A stretch of 64,000 nt of DNA from Bettongia penicillata ogilbyi. Lineage: Eukaryota; Chordata; Mammalia; Diprotodontia; Potoroidae. Numbering within the stretch: the stretch's first letter is position 1; every line of letters begins with the position of its first letter. Below, piece after piece: positions 44,841-55,562 of the stretch. The position numbers and the translations under genes were made by a program. The notes below the pieces were generated by a model that did not search any database, was not told where the DNA came from, and saw nothing but the letters and a program-made list of their open reading frames with translations. The DNA is taken from NCBI GenBank assembly GCA_023548195.1, contig JAJHZJ010000268.1:2486215-2550214 (forward strand). The letters run 5' to 3'.

Positions 44841-45409
44841 CCTCAGAGAGGCTTATCAACAGGTAAGTTGCAAGTGAATAATGTTTAAGGCAAAGAATCT
44901 CTCAGAAACTATCTCCTAAGTCTTAGAGAGGATCTCCTCTATAGAAGGAGAATATTAAGGAAATCCTAAACCATTGACGTATTCAAGAAAATTGCTTCAG
45001 AGCAGTGGAATCAATTTAAACCTTCCTCATGAACTCATCTCCTTCCCCTCCATTCTTTTCACCATACCCCAAGAATTTAAGAACAACTTTATAGCAGCAG
45101 GTGAGGATGTCGACAACATTAAGAAGAAAACCTACTGGTAAAGGTCAAGAACAAAGGAAAGTATGCTGTCCGGTCACTTAGGATGACATATGTGGTGGCT
45201 ATTAATTCTATCGGAATCCTGTTGCCTTGCCTTCAGAAACACAGGACTAGCCCAAAGAAAGTTTTAAGGTATGTTCATCATTTTAAATTCAAAATTAGAA
45301 GGAAAAATGAACTATCGAATGTGAGTGTGTTCTAGAAGAATCATGTCAGGTTGGGCAAATGGTGAAAACAACAAACTGAACCAAACCAAAAGCTTAGATT
45401 AAACAGAGA
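44841..45409. other. Unassigned sequence
   Basis: Nothing recognised. Confidence 0.35.
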
Positions 45410-45560
45410 AACCGGATGCCATCTCAACTGCTTCTTACTAGATGTGTGATCAGGAAAATCAGTTCACTTTTTCATGGCTCAGTTTCTTCATCTGAAAACA
45501 GAGGGAGCTGCATTAAGTAATATCACTCAGGTTCCTTCTTGATCTTTTTCTATGACATCT
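45410..45560 (+). mobile_element. MIR
   Basis: CTAGATGTGTGATCAGGAAA and CTCAGTTTCTTCATCTGAAA followed by a TCAGGTTCCTTCTTGAT tail. Confidence 0.65.
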
Positions 45561-45715
45561 ACTTCAACCTCATTTTAAAGGTGAGGCTGCTAAACTCACA
45601 AAGGGGAAGTAATCTGCCACATATTATCTGGTTATTTCATTAGGTTCACTAGAGCCAAGACTAGAATCCAAGTTTTTTAAATTCTAATCCAATACACTTC
45701 TCTACGGTTTGCTAT
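45558..45715 (-). mobile_element. MIR, antisense, tail-to-tail with the previous one
   Basis: TTTTAAAGGTGAGGCTGCTA, GAAGTAATCTGCCACATATT and ACTAGAATCCAAGTTTTTTA. With its sense neighbour it forms a decayed inverted pair. Confidence 0.6.
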
Positions 45716-45839
45716 CTTCTGTGTATCCAGAAGCTTCTATTTGTGTTTTTCCTCTCTCCTCCCCATCCCTGTGGAAGGACAGCCCAGGAAGTGTCTCTTT
45801 CCTCCCTCTCTTATTACAAACCACTCTAATGCTTAGGTC

Positions 45840-46551
45840 AGTCAGTGGGCCAATCAGTTAATCGTCAAGTACTTATTAAACACCATGCTATGTTCCAGGA
45901 ACTCTCCTAAGCTCTGGAGATACAAAGAAAAATCAAAAACTGTCCTTGTCCTCAAGGACAGTACATTCTAAAGGTGGGGGCAGAACATATACATAGATCT
46001 GTGCATAGAAGATAAATTTCAGATAAATGGGAGGTAATCTTAGGGAGGAAAGAATGAATAACTACGAGGTCTGGAAAAAGTCTCATTGAGAAGGTGAGAC
46101 ATACTGAGACTTAAAAGAAGTCACTGCTGATGAGTCAGAGAGCAGGATGAAGAGATGGAGAAGATGCAGTGTAAAGATATGGAGATGGAAGGTGGATTTT
46201 GTGTTTAAGGAACAGTATATAGGTCAGCTTAGCCAGACTAAAGAGGATGTAATGGGGAGTGACGGTATTTTAAAAAATAAAAATAGAAATTAACAAACAA
46301 TCGGATTGGAAAGACAGAAAGAGGTCAGATTATATAGAACTTTAAACCAAAAGAGTTTATATTGCTTCTAGACGCAATAGGGAGCCACTGGAGTTCACTG
46401 GGTTGGGCAGAGGGAATGAGGGAGATGGAACATGACATGGTGAGACCTGGGCTTTAGCAAATCACTTGGGCAGCTTTGAGGAGGATGCATTGGAGTGGAG
46501 TGAGTCTGAGGAAGAGAGACCAATAAGAATCTATTATGATAGTCCAAGTGA
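45840..46551 (-). mobile_element. L2 LINE 3' half, antisense (part 1)
   Basis: Starts with the reversed 3' end (AAGTACTTATTAAACACCAT, TGTCCTCAAGGACAGTACAT). It continues through AATGGGAGGTAATCTTAGG, GGGAGCCACTGGAGTTCACT and AGAGACCAATAAGAATCTAT into the reversed LDYCNS-coding region, where an L1 interrupts it. Confidence 0.82.
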
Positions 46552-47228
46552 ACTGCTAGGTCTGTATTCCAAAGAAATACACAAAGGAAAAGGACCTCTG
46601 TGTACAAAAATATTTATAGTAGCTCTTTTTGTGGTGGCAAAGAATTGGAAATTGAGAGGATGCCCATCAGTGGGGGAATGGCTGAAGAAATTGAGGTATA
46701 TAATTATGTTGGAATACTATTGTGCTATAAGAAATGATAAGTAGGATGCTCTCAGAAAAACCTGGAAAGACTTACATGAATTGTTACAAAGTGAAATGAG
46801 CAAATATGTAGTTATAGGAAAATTGTATGATGATCAACTGTGAATGACTTAACTCTTCTCAGCAATGCAATGACATAAGACAATTCCAAGGACTTATGAT
46901 GAAAAATGCCATCCACTTCCAGAGAAGGAACTGATGAAAGAACTGAATGCAAATCAAAGTACACTTTAAAATTTTTTTTTTGTTTTTCTTGGTTTTTATT
47001 TTATTTTTGGTCTGTGTTTTCTTTCACAACATGACGAGTATGGAGATGTGTTTGGCCTGTCTACACAATATCAGACTTCTTGCTTTTTCAACGAGGGGAA
47101 GCAGAAATGGAATTTAGAACTCAAAATTTTAAAAAAATGAATTTTAGAAATTGTCTTTACATGTACTTGGGGAAAATAAGATATTAAATAAATATATTTA
47201 AATAATAATAAAAAATTTTAAAAAATTA
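46552..47228 (+). mobile_element. 5'-truncated L1 inserted in L2
   Basis: ATTCCAAAGAAATACACAAA, TATTTATAGTAGCTCTTTTT, GGGGGAATGGCTGAAGAAAT, ACATGAATTGTTACAAAGTG and a 3' UTR ending in an A-rich tail. Flanks TCCAAGTGA (46543-46551) and TCCAGGTGA (47229-47237) are a 9-bp duplication with one mismatch. Confidence 0.9.
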
Positions 47229-47385
47229 TCCAGGTGAGAAGTGATGAAATCCCAATGGTAGTGGCTGTGTTAGCAGGCAGAAACAATCCTGTTCAAGATG
47301 TGTAGAAAAAAGAAATAATAAATACAATTTGGCAACTGATTGTGTATGTGGAGTGACCTTAGAAGTCTGGAGGTGACACCTTTAT
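47229..47385 (-). mobile_element. L2 LINE, antisense (part 2)
   Basis: CCAGGTGAGAAGTGATGAAA and GGCAACTGATTGTGTATGTG resume the reversed L2 exactly where part 1 stops. Confidence 0.75.
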
Positions 47386-47679
47386 TTATATTTTACTATG
47401 AATTTAGACCAATTTGTTATTTATCTCTCCTTATGGGATTAGTATTTTATGGCTTCTCTCTAAATGAGAAATGAAACAGTTTATTCTCTGTCAATAAAAA
47501 TACCAGCAGCTGCAGTCCTCAAGTTCATGCTTGTGCAGCGTTAAGGGAACCCAAGTGTCTGAGAAATTATACTATGTAGGAATTTACCTATTCCACTTGC
47601 CTATAATGAAGTCTTTGTTAACAGGAGTAAGCTGCCCAGTGTCTTTGGATCTGGGCTCTTAAGTTCTTCCATTTTTAGA

Positions 47680-48110
47680 CTGCCATTTGTGTGGTCTACT
47701 CAACAAAGGATATTCAGGGCCTTCTGCAATCTCATTTCAACCTACCTGTGCACCCTTATCTCACATTACTCCCCACCGGATACTCTACCCTTTGGCCAAA
47801 ATTCCCTATCCACTGGATGATCATTCCTATCCCTTATTCTTACTTACCCTATCTCTGACTGTTAAAATTCTTTACAACATGCTAAAGCCATTTCAAAAGT
47901 CTTCCATGATCAACCATTACTTGATCATCCATCAGAAATGAATTTAATATCTCAGAATTCTTATAGCACTCTGTACATGTCTTTTCTCTTACACACACAT
48001 TTACCATGTTTAAATAACAACAAATTGTAATTTATATCACACAGTACATATCCTCTCCTTTAATCTTGCCTCCCCCCAACCTGGAACCTGTCTTTTTTTA
48101 ATTAATGAAT
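47680..48110 (+). mobile_element. L2 ORF2/3' UTR fragment
   Basis: CCTTCTGCAATCTCATTTCA, TTTGGCCAAAATTCCCTATC, and a TTAAAATTCTTTACAACATG stretch match the L2 3' half in order, with decay. Confidence 0.65.
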
Positions 48111-48124
48111 TCCCCTCCCCATTA

Positions 48125-48260
48125 AGGTCCTAGCAGATGGAGAGTTGACCCAGATGTTAGGAAGAACTGGGTTTAAGTCCTACCTCTGATGTGCTGGAAT
48201 AGTGATCTTGGGCAAGTCAGTTAACCTCTTAAACCTCTAGGCAACATGTTAAAGTATAAA
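48125..48260 (+). mobile_element. MIR
   Basis: GAACTGGGTTTAAGTCCTAC and GTGATCTTGGGCAAGTCAGT. Confidence 0.7.
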
Positions 48261-48417
48261 TTGAAGAGAGGAAAAGGTACTGTACTGGCAGAAGCCTCAT
48301 TTTCCTTACCAGCAGATTCTCTCTATCAGGGAAATCACAGGTCCAACCCCTATTCTAATCCTCTTACTATTTTTATTCCTAATAGGAGCCTAAAGAAGGC
48401 TTGTTAAATTTAAATCA

Positions 48418-48850
48418 AATCATGGAGTCATAGCATTAGAATGGATCTTAAGATAACCTAACCCAGGACTTCCTAAACTTTTCCCACTCATGACCTCTTT
48501 TCCTGTTTTGGAAGCCTCCTTGGTGTTGTGTAGCCTGAGGGCACACACAGTGCAAAGTGGCATCATTGTATTCAGAACCAAGGCTTCTGATGTAACTTGG
48601 ACAAGTTCTGCCAGAAATACCTCAGATTCATTCTCCATTTGATATTGAATTAATTTTTGGTCATCATCAGAAACGTTTTACTTTTGCCAAATTTTTCATG
48701 ACTCAATATGGGGTTGAGACCCATAGTTTAAGAAGCAATAATCTGACCCAAGTCCCTCAGTTTAAGAATGGGGAAACTGAGACCCAGAAAGGCAGAATAA
48801 TTTGCCCAAGGTCAATGCATAGTTAGTAACCATAGTCTTGTATTTTTTTT
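48418..48850 (-). mobile_element. MIR (-) host split by a hAT-type element
   Basis: GAATGGATCTTAAGATAACC before and GGGGAAACTGAGACCCAGAA after position ~48750 are adjacent in an intact antisense MIR. The gap is filled by the element at 48466-48742. Confidence 0.75.
48466..48742. mobile_element. Non-autonomous hAT-type DNA element, 277 bp
   Basis: Terminal inverted repeats GACTTCCTAAACTTTT at the left and, reversed from the right, GCTTCTTAAACTATG. It is flanked by an 8-bp duplication, CTAACCCA (48458-48465) and CTGACCCA (48743-48750), one mismatch. 8-bp duplications are typical of hAT elements. No transposase is encoded. Confidence 0.78.
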
Positions 48851-49410
48851 TTTAAATAGACTGTAGTACTTTAAAACTATCACAACACAATGAAAAAGTT
48901 CCTCAGATTAATTTAGTTATTTATAATGTAAGAATGGTTGTGAAATATACTTCTCTATTTTAGCAGATGGGCTTAATAATGGAATTGTACCCACCTTCAA
49001 GAAGTTTCCTGGACCTGTTTGAAATAATGAATCATTTTTTGCCTTTGGGTTCACAGTACTAATTTTCTAATCCATAGTATACACTTATGATTTGAGAATC
49101 AATTTTTCTTCAAACTATTCCTTTCTTGGACTCCTGACCTAATGCTATAATCCCTGAAATGGTTCAATGCATTTCTGGCGTCTGAAAATGCTGAGGGAAA
49201 AATTATCAGTCCATGTTTTTCAAAAAAAAAGTTATCAGCTGAGGATAACAGTTCAAGGTCTATTTCAGATATTGAAAATCCTAAGAGTCTGCAATCTCCA
49301 AAAATATCTGAATAATATACACAGAGAGAGAATCAACATCTCAAAATGAAATTGTATTCAACCTCATTCTCCTTGGGTTGGAGGAAAGCAGTGATAAATT
49401 TCAGTTCAAG
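48851..49410. other. Unassigned AT-rich sequence
   Basis: No gene or named repeat recognised. Confidence 0.35.
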
Positions 49411-49598
49411 TCTCTCTCTCTCTCTCTCTCCCTCTCTCTCTCTCTCTCCCCCACTGTCTCTCTGTCTCTCTCTGTCTCCCTGTCTCTCTCTCTCTGTGTC
49501 TCTCTCTTTCTCTCTGTGTCTCTCTCTCTCTCACTCTCTCTGTCTCTATCTCTGCCTTTCTCTCTCTTTCTCTCTCTCTGTCTCTCTCTCTCTCTGAA
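49411..49598. repeat. Long degenerate (CT)n/(TGTCTC)n tract
   Basis: About 190 bases of CT with GT and CC interruptions. Ser/Leu-rich open frames here are by-products. Confidence 0.97.
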
Positions 49599-49804
49599 TA
49601 ATTAAAAACACATAATGGAAATGCTTTCCCAGCTCTATAGAACCAGCAAGCTTTGGGTTGACAATAGAATAATCAAATAAGCAGAGAACAAGGAAGTTCG
49701 GGGAGGTCTCAGGAAAAGCATGTGTGCAATGAAAGATGTGGAGGATGTTGAAAGAGTGAGAGTTTTCACTTACCCGTGTTGAGTACATAGAGTGATTGGA
49801 GAGT

Positions 49805-49840
49805 GGGGGTTGGGGACCAGGGGGGACGTGTGGGGAGGGG
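49805..49840 (+). other. G-quadruplex motif
   Basis: Five G-runs of 4-6 (49805-49809, 49812-49815, 49820-49825, 49832-49835, 49837-49840) with loops of 1-6 bases. It satisfies the standard intramolecular G4 rule on the plus strand. Confidence 0.8.
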
Positions 49841-49994
49841 CCGAAGCCAGGGAGTTAATGCAGGCAGAGATGACCAAGCATGAAAGAGCAGGTGTCTAAT
49901 GGCTAAGCACATCAGGGGGCAGTTGTCTAGTAGGGATAGAATCACTTCACACTGTTACTTTTATAGCTTTGCTGGGGCACACAGTCATTTTTCA

Positions 49995-50120
49995 ACAGAA
50001 GCAGCCCAGACTAGGAGGATTTTGACTCTGACTTTCTTTGTGATCCTGGACCAAATCATGGAACTGCTTGGTACCTCAGTTTCTCTTCTCATAAAATGGG
50101 GAGCACAATCCCTACCCAGT
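49995..50120 (+). mobile_element. MIR
   Basis: GATTTTGACTCTGACTTTC, GTGATCCTGGACCAAATCAT and CCTCAGTTTCTCTTCTCATA. Confidence 0.65.
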
Positions 50121-50465
50121 GAAAAGAGGTTCCCTTCTCAAGCTTTTGAACCACCATAAACAAAAGAGTAAGTTACCAATAGCTTTGTTTCCACCCTGCC
50201 CCCTTACTGTTTGGTAGGTAGCAGGCATATGTGAGAGAGGCAACCCATTACACACAGCTTCTCTTTTCTGAAAATATGGCAACATCTGTGAAGAGAAGTG
50301 AAAGGAAAACTCTCATGATTTACCCTCATTATTCTGTAGATAGTATTTTTACCAGGAGCTACGTTCCCTTGGTTCAAAAATATGCTCACGCTCATGGTAG
50401 GCCTGCCCAAAGGAAACTGTCTTTAAACTATAGAGTAGAATAAACTGTTTGAGGATATACAATTA
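50121..50465. other. Unassigned sequence
   Basis: Nothing recognised before the GAAA tract. Confidence 0.35.
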
Positions 50466-50473
50466 GAAAAGAA

Positions 50474-50553
<80 letters not shown>
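50466..50553. repeat. (GAAA)n microsatellite
   Basis: About 20 near-perfect tandem GAAA units; the antisense Phe/Leu/Ser-rich frame is an artefact of it. Confidence 0.97.
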
Positions 50554-50611
50554 AGTATTGCCCAACTGGCCAGTTCCAGTGGGACCCCTCCTACTACTAC
50601 TCACAGAGGTG

Positions 50612-50840
50612 GTTGTTTGTCCATTCTCAAAAAGGACCATGACATCAGGGAAGTGAGGCCATGACTTGCAAGTGAATTGGATTCCAGTGAGGGAGGCTGT
50701 GCAAATTCACCAGTCTCACTCTCTCTTCCATAGCCCTCTGGGTCCAGTGACAAGATACAGATCAGGACGACTGGAGATGGCTCTGGATGCAGTGGGAGAT
50801 CTTTTTAAGCTAAGGTCTTTAAACAGATCTCATTTTGACT
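50612..50840 (+). mobile_element. Marsupial SINE-like repeat, copy 2
   Basis: AGGACCATGACATCAGGGAA, GAGGGAGGCTGTGCAAATTC, CTCTGGGTCCAGTGACAAGA and GACTGGAGATGGCTCTGGAT align along the whole length with the copy at about 60960. It starts 58 bases after the GAAA tract. Confidence 0.78.
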
Positions 50841-50999
50841 GAGGCCTTCATATTAACTAGAAAACCACAAGTTAACATTATCTATATTGTATCGTACTTC
50901 TATTTATTTTGTAAAACATTTCCCAATTACATTTCAACCTGCTTTGGTCCTTGAACTGGAGTTCTGACATAGTCCAATACACATCTGCATTGGACCCAC

Positions 51000-51185
51000 C
51001 TGATAGTTACAAGGCATTTTATAGTCACAAAACACTTTATATTTCTAATTTAATCTTCATAGCTCTGTAAGGCTAGTAGTGAAGGTACTATTATCCCCAT
51101 TTTATGGATGGAGAAATTTAGCCCTAGGCAGATTAAGTGACTTGCCCAAAGTCAAAAGCCTAGTTAGTTATACAACCAGGAGAGG
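51000..51185 (-). mobile_element. MIR/CORE-SINE, antisense
   Basis: CACAAAACACTTTATATTTC, CCATTTTATGGATGGAGAAA and AAGTGACTTGCCCAAAGTCA. Confidence 0.8.
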
Positions 51186-51524
51186 ATGCCTAAAATGCAG
51201 ATGCCTTCAGAGAGAGAATTTGAATGATTTAAACTCAATCTAAGATGTAATTGGTTGATATAAAGACCTCTGCTAGGGGCAAGGTTTGTTAAAGGGGAAG
51301 TAGGAAGGGAACCAAACATGGAGAGAAGAAAATTGGGCCTGGGAAGGCAAAATGCCAACTTAACAGATTTGGAAGATTGACCCTGGACATCAGCCCAGGT
51401 TCTCAATTACCTGGTGTAAGATTGTTTTAGAGGGAAATTCATGAGTTTTCTCTCTACCAGGGAGTGGTGACCTGAGTTGGATCTTCTCACATGATAGTGT
51501 TCATGTTGCCTATCAAGAAACATA
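51186..51524. other. Unassigned sequence
   Basis: Nothing recognised. Confidence 0.35.
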
Positions 51525-51715
51525 GTGATGTGGTGAAAAAGAGCCCAGAAAAATAATCATCAGAAGACTGTGTTTCCAATCCAAGTCTGTTAGTAGCTGT
51601 ACAACTTTGGGCAAGTCTCAAAGTTTCTTTGTGAAAGGGAGATTATTATCCTTGCCTATCCTACAGAGCTGTTGTGAAAATCAAATAAGGTAATAGACAT
51701 AAAATGCTTTTATAA
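51525..51715 (+). mobile_element. MIR
   Basis: GAAAAAGAGCCCAGAAAAAT head, GTACAACTTTGGGCAAGTCT core and TACAGAGCTGTTGTGAAAAT tail. Confidence 0.75.
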
Positions 51716-51719
51716 ACCC

Positions 51720-51721
<2 letters not shown>

Positions 51722-51790
<69 letters not shown>
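51722..51790. repeat. (AT)n microsatellite
   Basis: More than 30 uninterrupted AT units, ending in GTGTGT. It begins directly after the MIR tail. Confidence 0.98.
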
Positions 51791-51792
<2 letters not shown>

Positions 51793-51849
51793 AATGATAT
51801 GTAATGTTACTATTACTGACTCTGAATTCCATTATAGAATCAAGGCTTT

Positions 51850-51975
51850 AGACAGTCAATCAAGAAACATTTAAGGGCTACTTGTGCCAGGAATTGTGCT
51901 AAGCACTGGTGAGACAAAGAAAGATGAAAGACAATCCTTGCTCTCAAAGAGCTCACAGTATAATGTGAGACCAGA
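51850..51975 (-). mobile_element. L2 3' end, antisense
   Basis: GTGCCAGGAATTGTGCTAAG, CACTGGTGAGACAAAG and TTGCTCTCAAAGAGCTCACA. Confidence 0.75.
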
Positions 51976-52244
51976 AGAGGCAAATTTTGATGGAGGAAAA
52001 GTGAAAGATTTTTTGTTTTGTTGGTTTTATTTTAGATAATATATTTAATACTAAATATTTTTCTGTTCTTCCCTTCATACACTTAACTGCAGCCAGTTTC
52101 AAAGCTCCTAGGACCAGCAAGAGAGTCTCTTCCACAGAGAGAGGGTCTTTCATCTACTCTTCAGTAGCAAAGTGTTCTCTTATTTTGAACACGTTTTGGG
52201 CCCTCCTTTAAATCTGTCTAGTTTGTACAGATTGGCAGGTGAGG

Positions 52245-52400
52245 GTGCTACCACTGAATTGGAAGTTAACTCAGATATCTAATAGCTATGTGGCCTCAGG
52301 TAAGTCACCTCAATACTCTGGGGCCTCGGTTTTTTCAGTTGCAAAATGAGGGCATTAAAGCAGATAATCTTAAAGGGTCTTTCCAGCTCCAAAGCTTGTG
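52245..52400 (+). mobile_element. MIR-type SINE
   Basis: ATGTGGCCTCAGGTAAGTCA, GTTGCAAAATGAGGGCATTA and GGTCTTTCCAGCTCCAAAGC. Confidence 0.7.
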
Positions 52401-52619
52401 ATTTTAGCACAGTATGGGGTTTTTTTCCCCATTTTGAGAAGGTGTCATCCAAGGAAAGATTTGAGTCAGACTAGTATGACAGATATATTCTGTCCTTAAC
52501 ACTCTTGCAGCACAGAAACATCACTCACTGGTGCCATGTCTGAACATATGCACTGTTTTGTTATGTATTTAAGCAATCATAGCCTTGCAGATGGTTTTCT
52601 CCAAATCTGTAGGCCTGTA

Positions 52620-53035
52620 GATATTTTTAAAAACATTTCATTGATATATTTTGCTTTTACATCAATCTTTTTTCTTAGACTATCCTTTCCCCCCACTAAA
52701 CCTTTCTTTTTAATAAAGAAAAAAAATTAAAACAAAACCAATCAACAGATAAAACCCAGCCTGAGAGCAAATGCAGCATTCTCCACCTACTTTCTCCACA
52801 TCTCTTTTAAAAGGAGGAAAATGTGTTTTATCAAATAATTATCTGATTCTCGATTGGTAATTGCAATTAATTCATTTTGACAATCCTGTAATTTTATTTT
52901 CATATGTGGTAATGCAGTTAATGTATAATGTTTCCCTGATTCTGCTTACTTGCTTCTGTATCAGTTCATCTAAATCTTCCCACACTTCTCTGAATTCCTT
53001 TTTCATTTTTTTTACAGTACAATTACAATTCATCA
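52620..53035 (-). mobile_element. L1 3' UTR, antisense (part 1)
   Basis: TTTTACATCAATCTTTTTTC, GCAAATGCAGCATTCTCCAC, CCTGATTCTGCTTACTTGC and ATCAGTTCATCTAAATCTTC are in reversed L1 3' order. Confidence 0.72.
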
Positions 53036-53150
53036 ATTAATAAGAATTTATTAAGCACCAACTCTGTGCCCCTTGTGCTAGGTGCTAGTGACATAAAGAC
53101 AAAGAATGGAACAATCTCTCCTTGTATGTATCTATCACTTAAAAGTCCTC
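53030..53150 (-). mobile_element. L2 3' end, antisense
   Basis: AGAATTTATTAAGCACCAAC, CCTTGTGCTAGGTGCTAGTG and AACAATCTCTCCTTG. It sits between two pieces of one L1. Confidence 0.72.
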
Positions 53151-53375
53151 AAAACACTGTAAATATTTTATCACTTTATCCTCAGAACAACCCTGGGAAG
53201 TAGATTCTTTTTTTTTTTTTTTTTTTTTTACACAGTTGAGGAAACCAAGACAGACAGAAATTGTGACTTGTCCAGGATCACACAGCTAGTACATATCTGA
53301 ATCTGGATTTGTACTTTGATCTTCCTAATTGTAATTTTGTTGCTCTATCCACTGTGCTACCTAGTTTGGTAGAGA
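53150..53375 (-). mobile_element. MIR/CORE-SINE (-) with internal poly-T
   Basis: CAGAACAACCCTGGGAAGTA, then about 26 T (53205-53230) where the ATTATCCCCATTTT segment normally lies. Then GAGGAAACCAAGACAGACAG, GGATCACACAGCTAGTACAT and CTCTATCCACTGTGCTACCT. Confidence 0.8.
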
Positions 53376-53419
53376 TTACATTAGCAAGTTGTTTGAGATG
53401 GGGATGGGGTTGGGAAATC

Positions 53420-53640
53420 AGGTAGAAAGTGGCATTAATATTTATATACTATAGTTTCTTCGATCCATTTCCCAGTCCCTGGGAACCCACTTCATTTCCA
53501 ATATTTTGCTAGCACAAAAAATAGCTATTTGAATATTTTGTTGTGAATGGGGAGGTCTGTAAGACCAGCCTATATCTTTTATTGTAGATATATTTGATGA
53601 CACCAACTACTCAGCTTTGAAATTCCTTGTTCAGAATGTG
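53420..53640 (-). mobile_element. L1, antisense (part 2)
   Basis: CCAGTCCCTGGGAACCCACT, AATAGCTATTTGAATATTTT and TTTGATGACACCAACTACTC resemble the reversed L1 stretch that should follow part 1. Confidence 0.5.
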
Positions 53641-53689
53641 ATATGACCTACTCTCACCCACCATGTGTTTCTCCATTGTCATAAAAACA

Positions 53690-53890
53690 TAAATGTAGAG
53701 CTGTAAAACACCTTATAAGCAATATCAAATCCACTCTTCTCATTTTACAGATGAGAAAACCGAAGCCCACAGAGGTTAAGTGATTTGTCCAGGATAAAAT
53801 AGGAAGTAAGTTTCTAAGACAGGATTTGAATTAGATCTTCCAGATTACAAGTCTTGGTCTCTATCCTTTGTACTACTCTGGGTGATGTTC
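53690..53890 (-). mobile_element. MIR, antisense
   Basis: CTCATTTTACAGATGAGAAA, TAAGTGATTTGTCCAGGATA and GGATTTGAATTAGATCTTCC. Confidence 0.78.
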
Positions 53891-54237
53891 AACTTGACTC
53901 TTTCAGAAACTATAGCTTCTGAAACCAGATGACATCACCAAAAGAATATTGGCATTAAAAAGATGGGCCCTTGCTTTTTCTCATTTTGTAAAATAAGGAG
54001 AAAACAATGTCCTAACTATGACTTAGGACTCTTGTGAAGCTAATACAGTGACTATGGAAGGTGCTTTTAAAAAATACATCTTGGTATATAAGAATGACTG
54101 ATTAAACACATTATATCTATTCAAACTTTCTATCTGTTAATAGATTTAGGTGTTTAGGTTCCTCTTACAAGAAAATTGGAGACATTTTGTAACTGGTTTC
54201 ATGAAATTCATAGTATATATACAGAATATCAGAAGAG

Positions 54238-54360
54238 AGACAGCATGGTATAGTATATAGATAGGGTGAGGAAGCCCAGGGTTTCAAATCTGCCTCTGGC
54301 CTATACTCTCTGTCTGATCATGGGTAAGACACTTAAACTTTCAATGCCTCAGGAAACCCT
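54238..54360 (+). mobile_element. MIR
   Basis: GACAGCATGGTATAGTATAT, GTTTCAAATCTGCCTCTGGC and TGATCATGGGTAAGACACTT. Confidence 0.75.
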
Positions 54361-55562
54361 CCAAATTGCAAAACACTTGCCAGTCTGCATCATGGAGGGA
54401 GTGTTCGCATTTGAAAGTTCTCTGCACTGAAATCAAAGATATGAACTGGATCCTCTTCCCCCAAAGTAGAAGAGATTTTTAGAAATCAGATAATTTAGAA
54501 CAACTCTCGATCTCAAAGACTAAGTCTCAGTCCCATATGACTTAAAACCAACTCTGGAGGGCTTACTGATTCATATACAAGCCATCACAGCAAGAGGATA
54601 TTGATTCATATACAAATATCACACCAAAAGAATTCATATGCCAATCAGCTCCTGCAGCTCTTTTGTGCTTAACTCTTTTTTCTGATCTGTAAGAGTCAAG
54701 GCAGTGCATCCCCCAGCATCTTATTCTGCTTCCTCCATGATAGTATCTCACCCACTGTATTGACTGTATGCAGCCCACCCAGGTCCTCAGTAAGCACACC
54801 CAGAATGTCATATAGTATGGTAGATCCAGGCAATCCTAGCCCCCTCCAGGATAAAGTCATGATCCAAGCTGTGACTATGGTAGGGAATAGGGGTGTTCTA
54901 TACCCTGGAAGGCAAAGGAAGCTGGCACCTTTTTTTTTTCAAATGCACCAACAGAACACATGGCCATCCTCTGGGCACATGTATCACAGGTACGACAGAT
55001 GAGGCTGCACACAATGGGTAGAAAAAGTCCTTTAGCATGTAAGGTGAGCAATGGAGTAGGAGAGAAGAATGTTTATACTTGTTGATCTGTTAATCATTCT
55101 GGCTGTTTATTTTTTATTTTTTCCCCCAAAATAATGTTTTATTATTAAAAACTATTCTTCAGAAAATTCAACTTCCCTTAAAAATTTTTTAATATAAGAT
55201 ATCTAGGAATCACAAGTTAATAGGTTTTCTTTAAATGAAAAATCTCTTGCCAGAGGGAAATTATCACTAATATCTCTTCCTTCGTCTTAGAGTGTTTCAG
55301 AAAATCCAATAAAAATACACTATTTGCTGTGATATGAGCTGGAGACTAATATCTACGTAAGCAGACTCTCCCTCATCTGTCTATTTCTTTTTACCAAGCT
55401 CCTCTTTCCTGTGAGGAAAGGGGCACCTAACATTAAAGATGGAAGAAAATGAAGTTCACGTTTCCGTGTCTAGTTTGACTGGTCGTAGTGTGAAGGCAGA
55501 GACAGCAGGATGCTCCCAAAATAATAATTATGACAGCAATAATGGTAATTTCTCTTTCTGGC
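54361..55562. other. Unassigned 1.2-kb stretch
   Basis: No gene. A 14-bp exact direct repeat TGATTCATATACAA lies at 54567-54580 and 54602-54615. Open frames on both strands at 54563-55002 have no family resemblance. Confidence 0.4.

Noticed and set aside
46466..46744. 92-codon open frame
   Set aside because: Spans the junction of antisense L2 and sense L1; a chimeric artefact.
49346..49605. Ser/Leu-rich proteins
   Set aside because: Direct translation of the CT tract in two frames.
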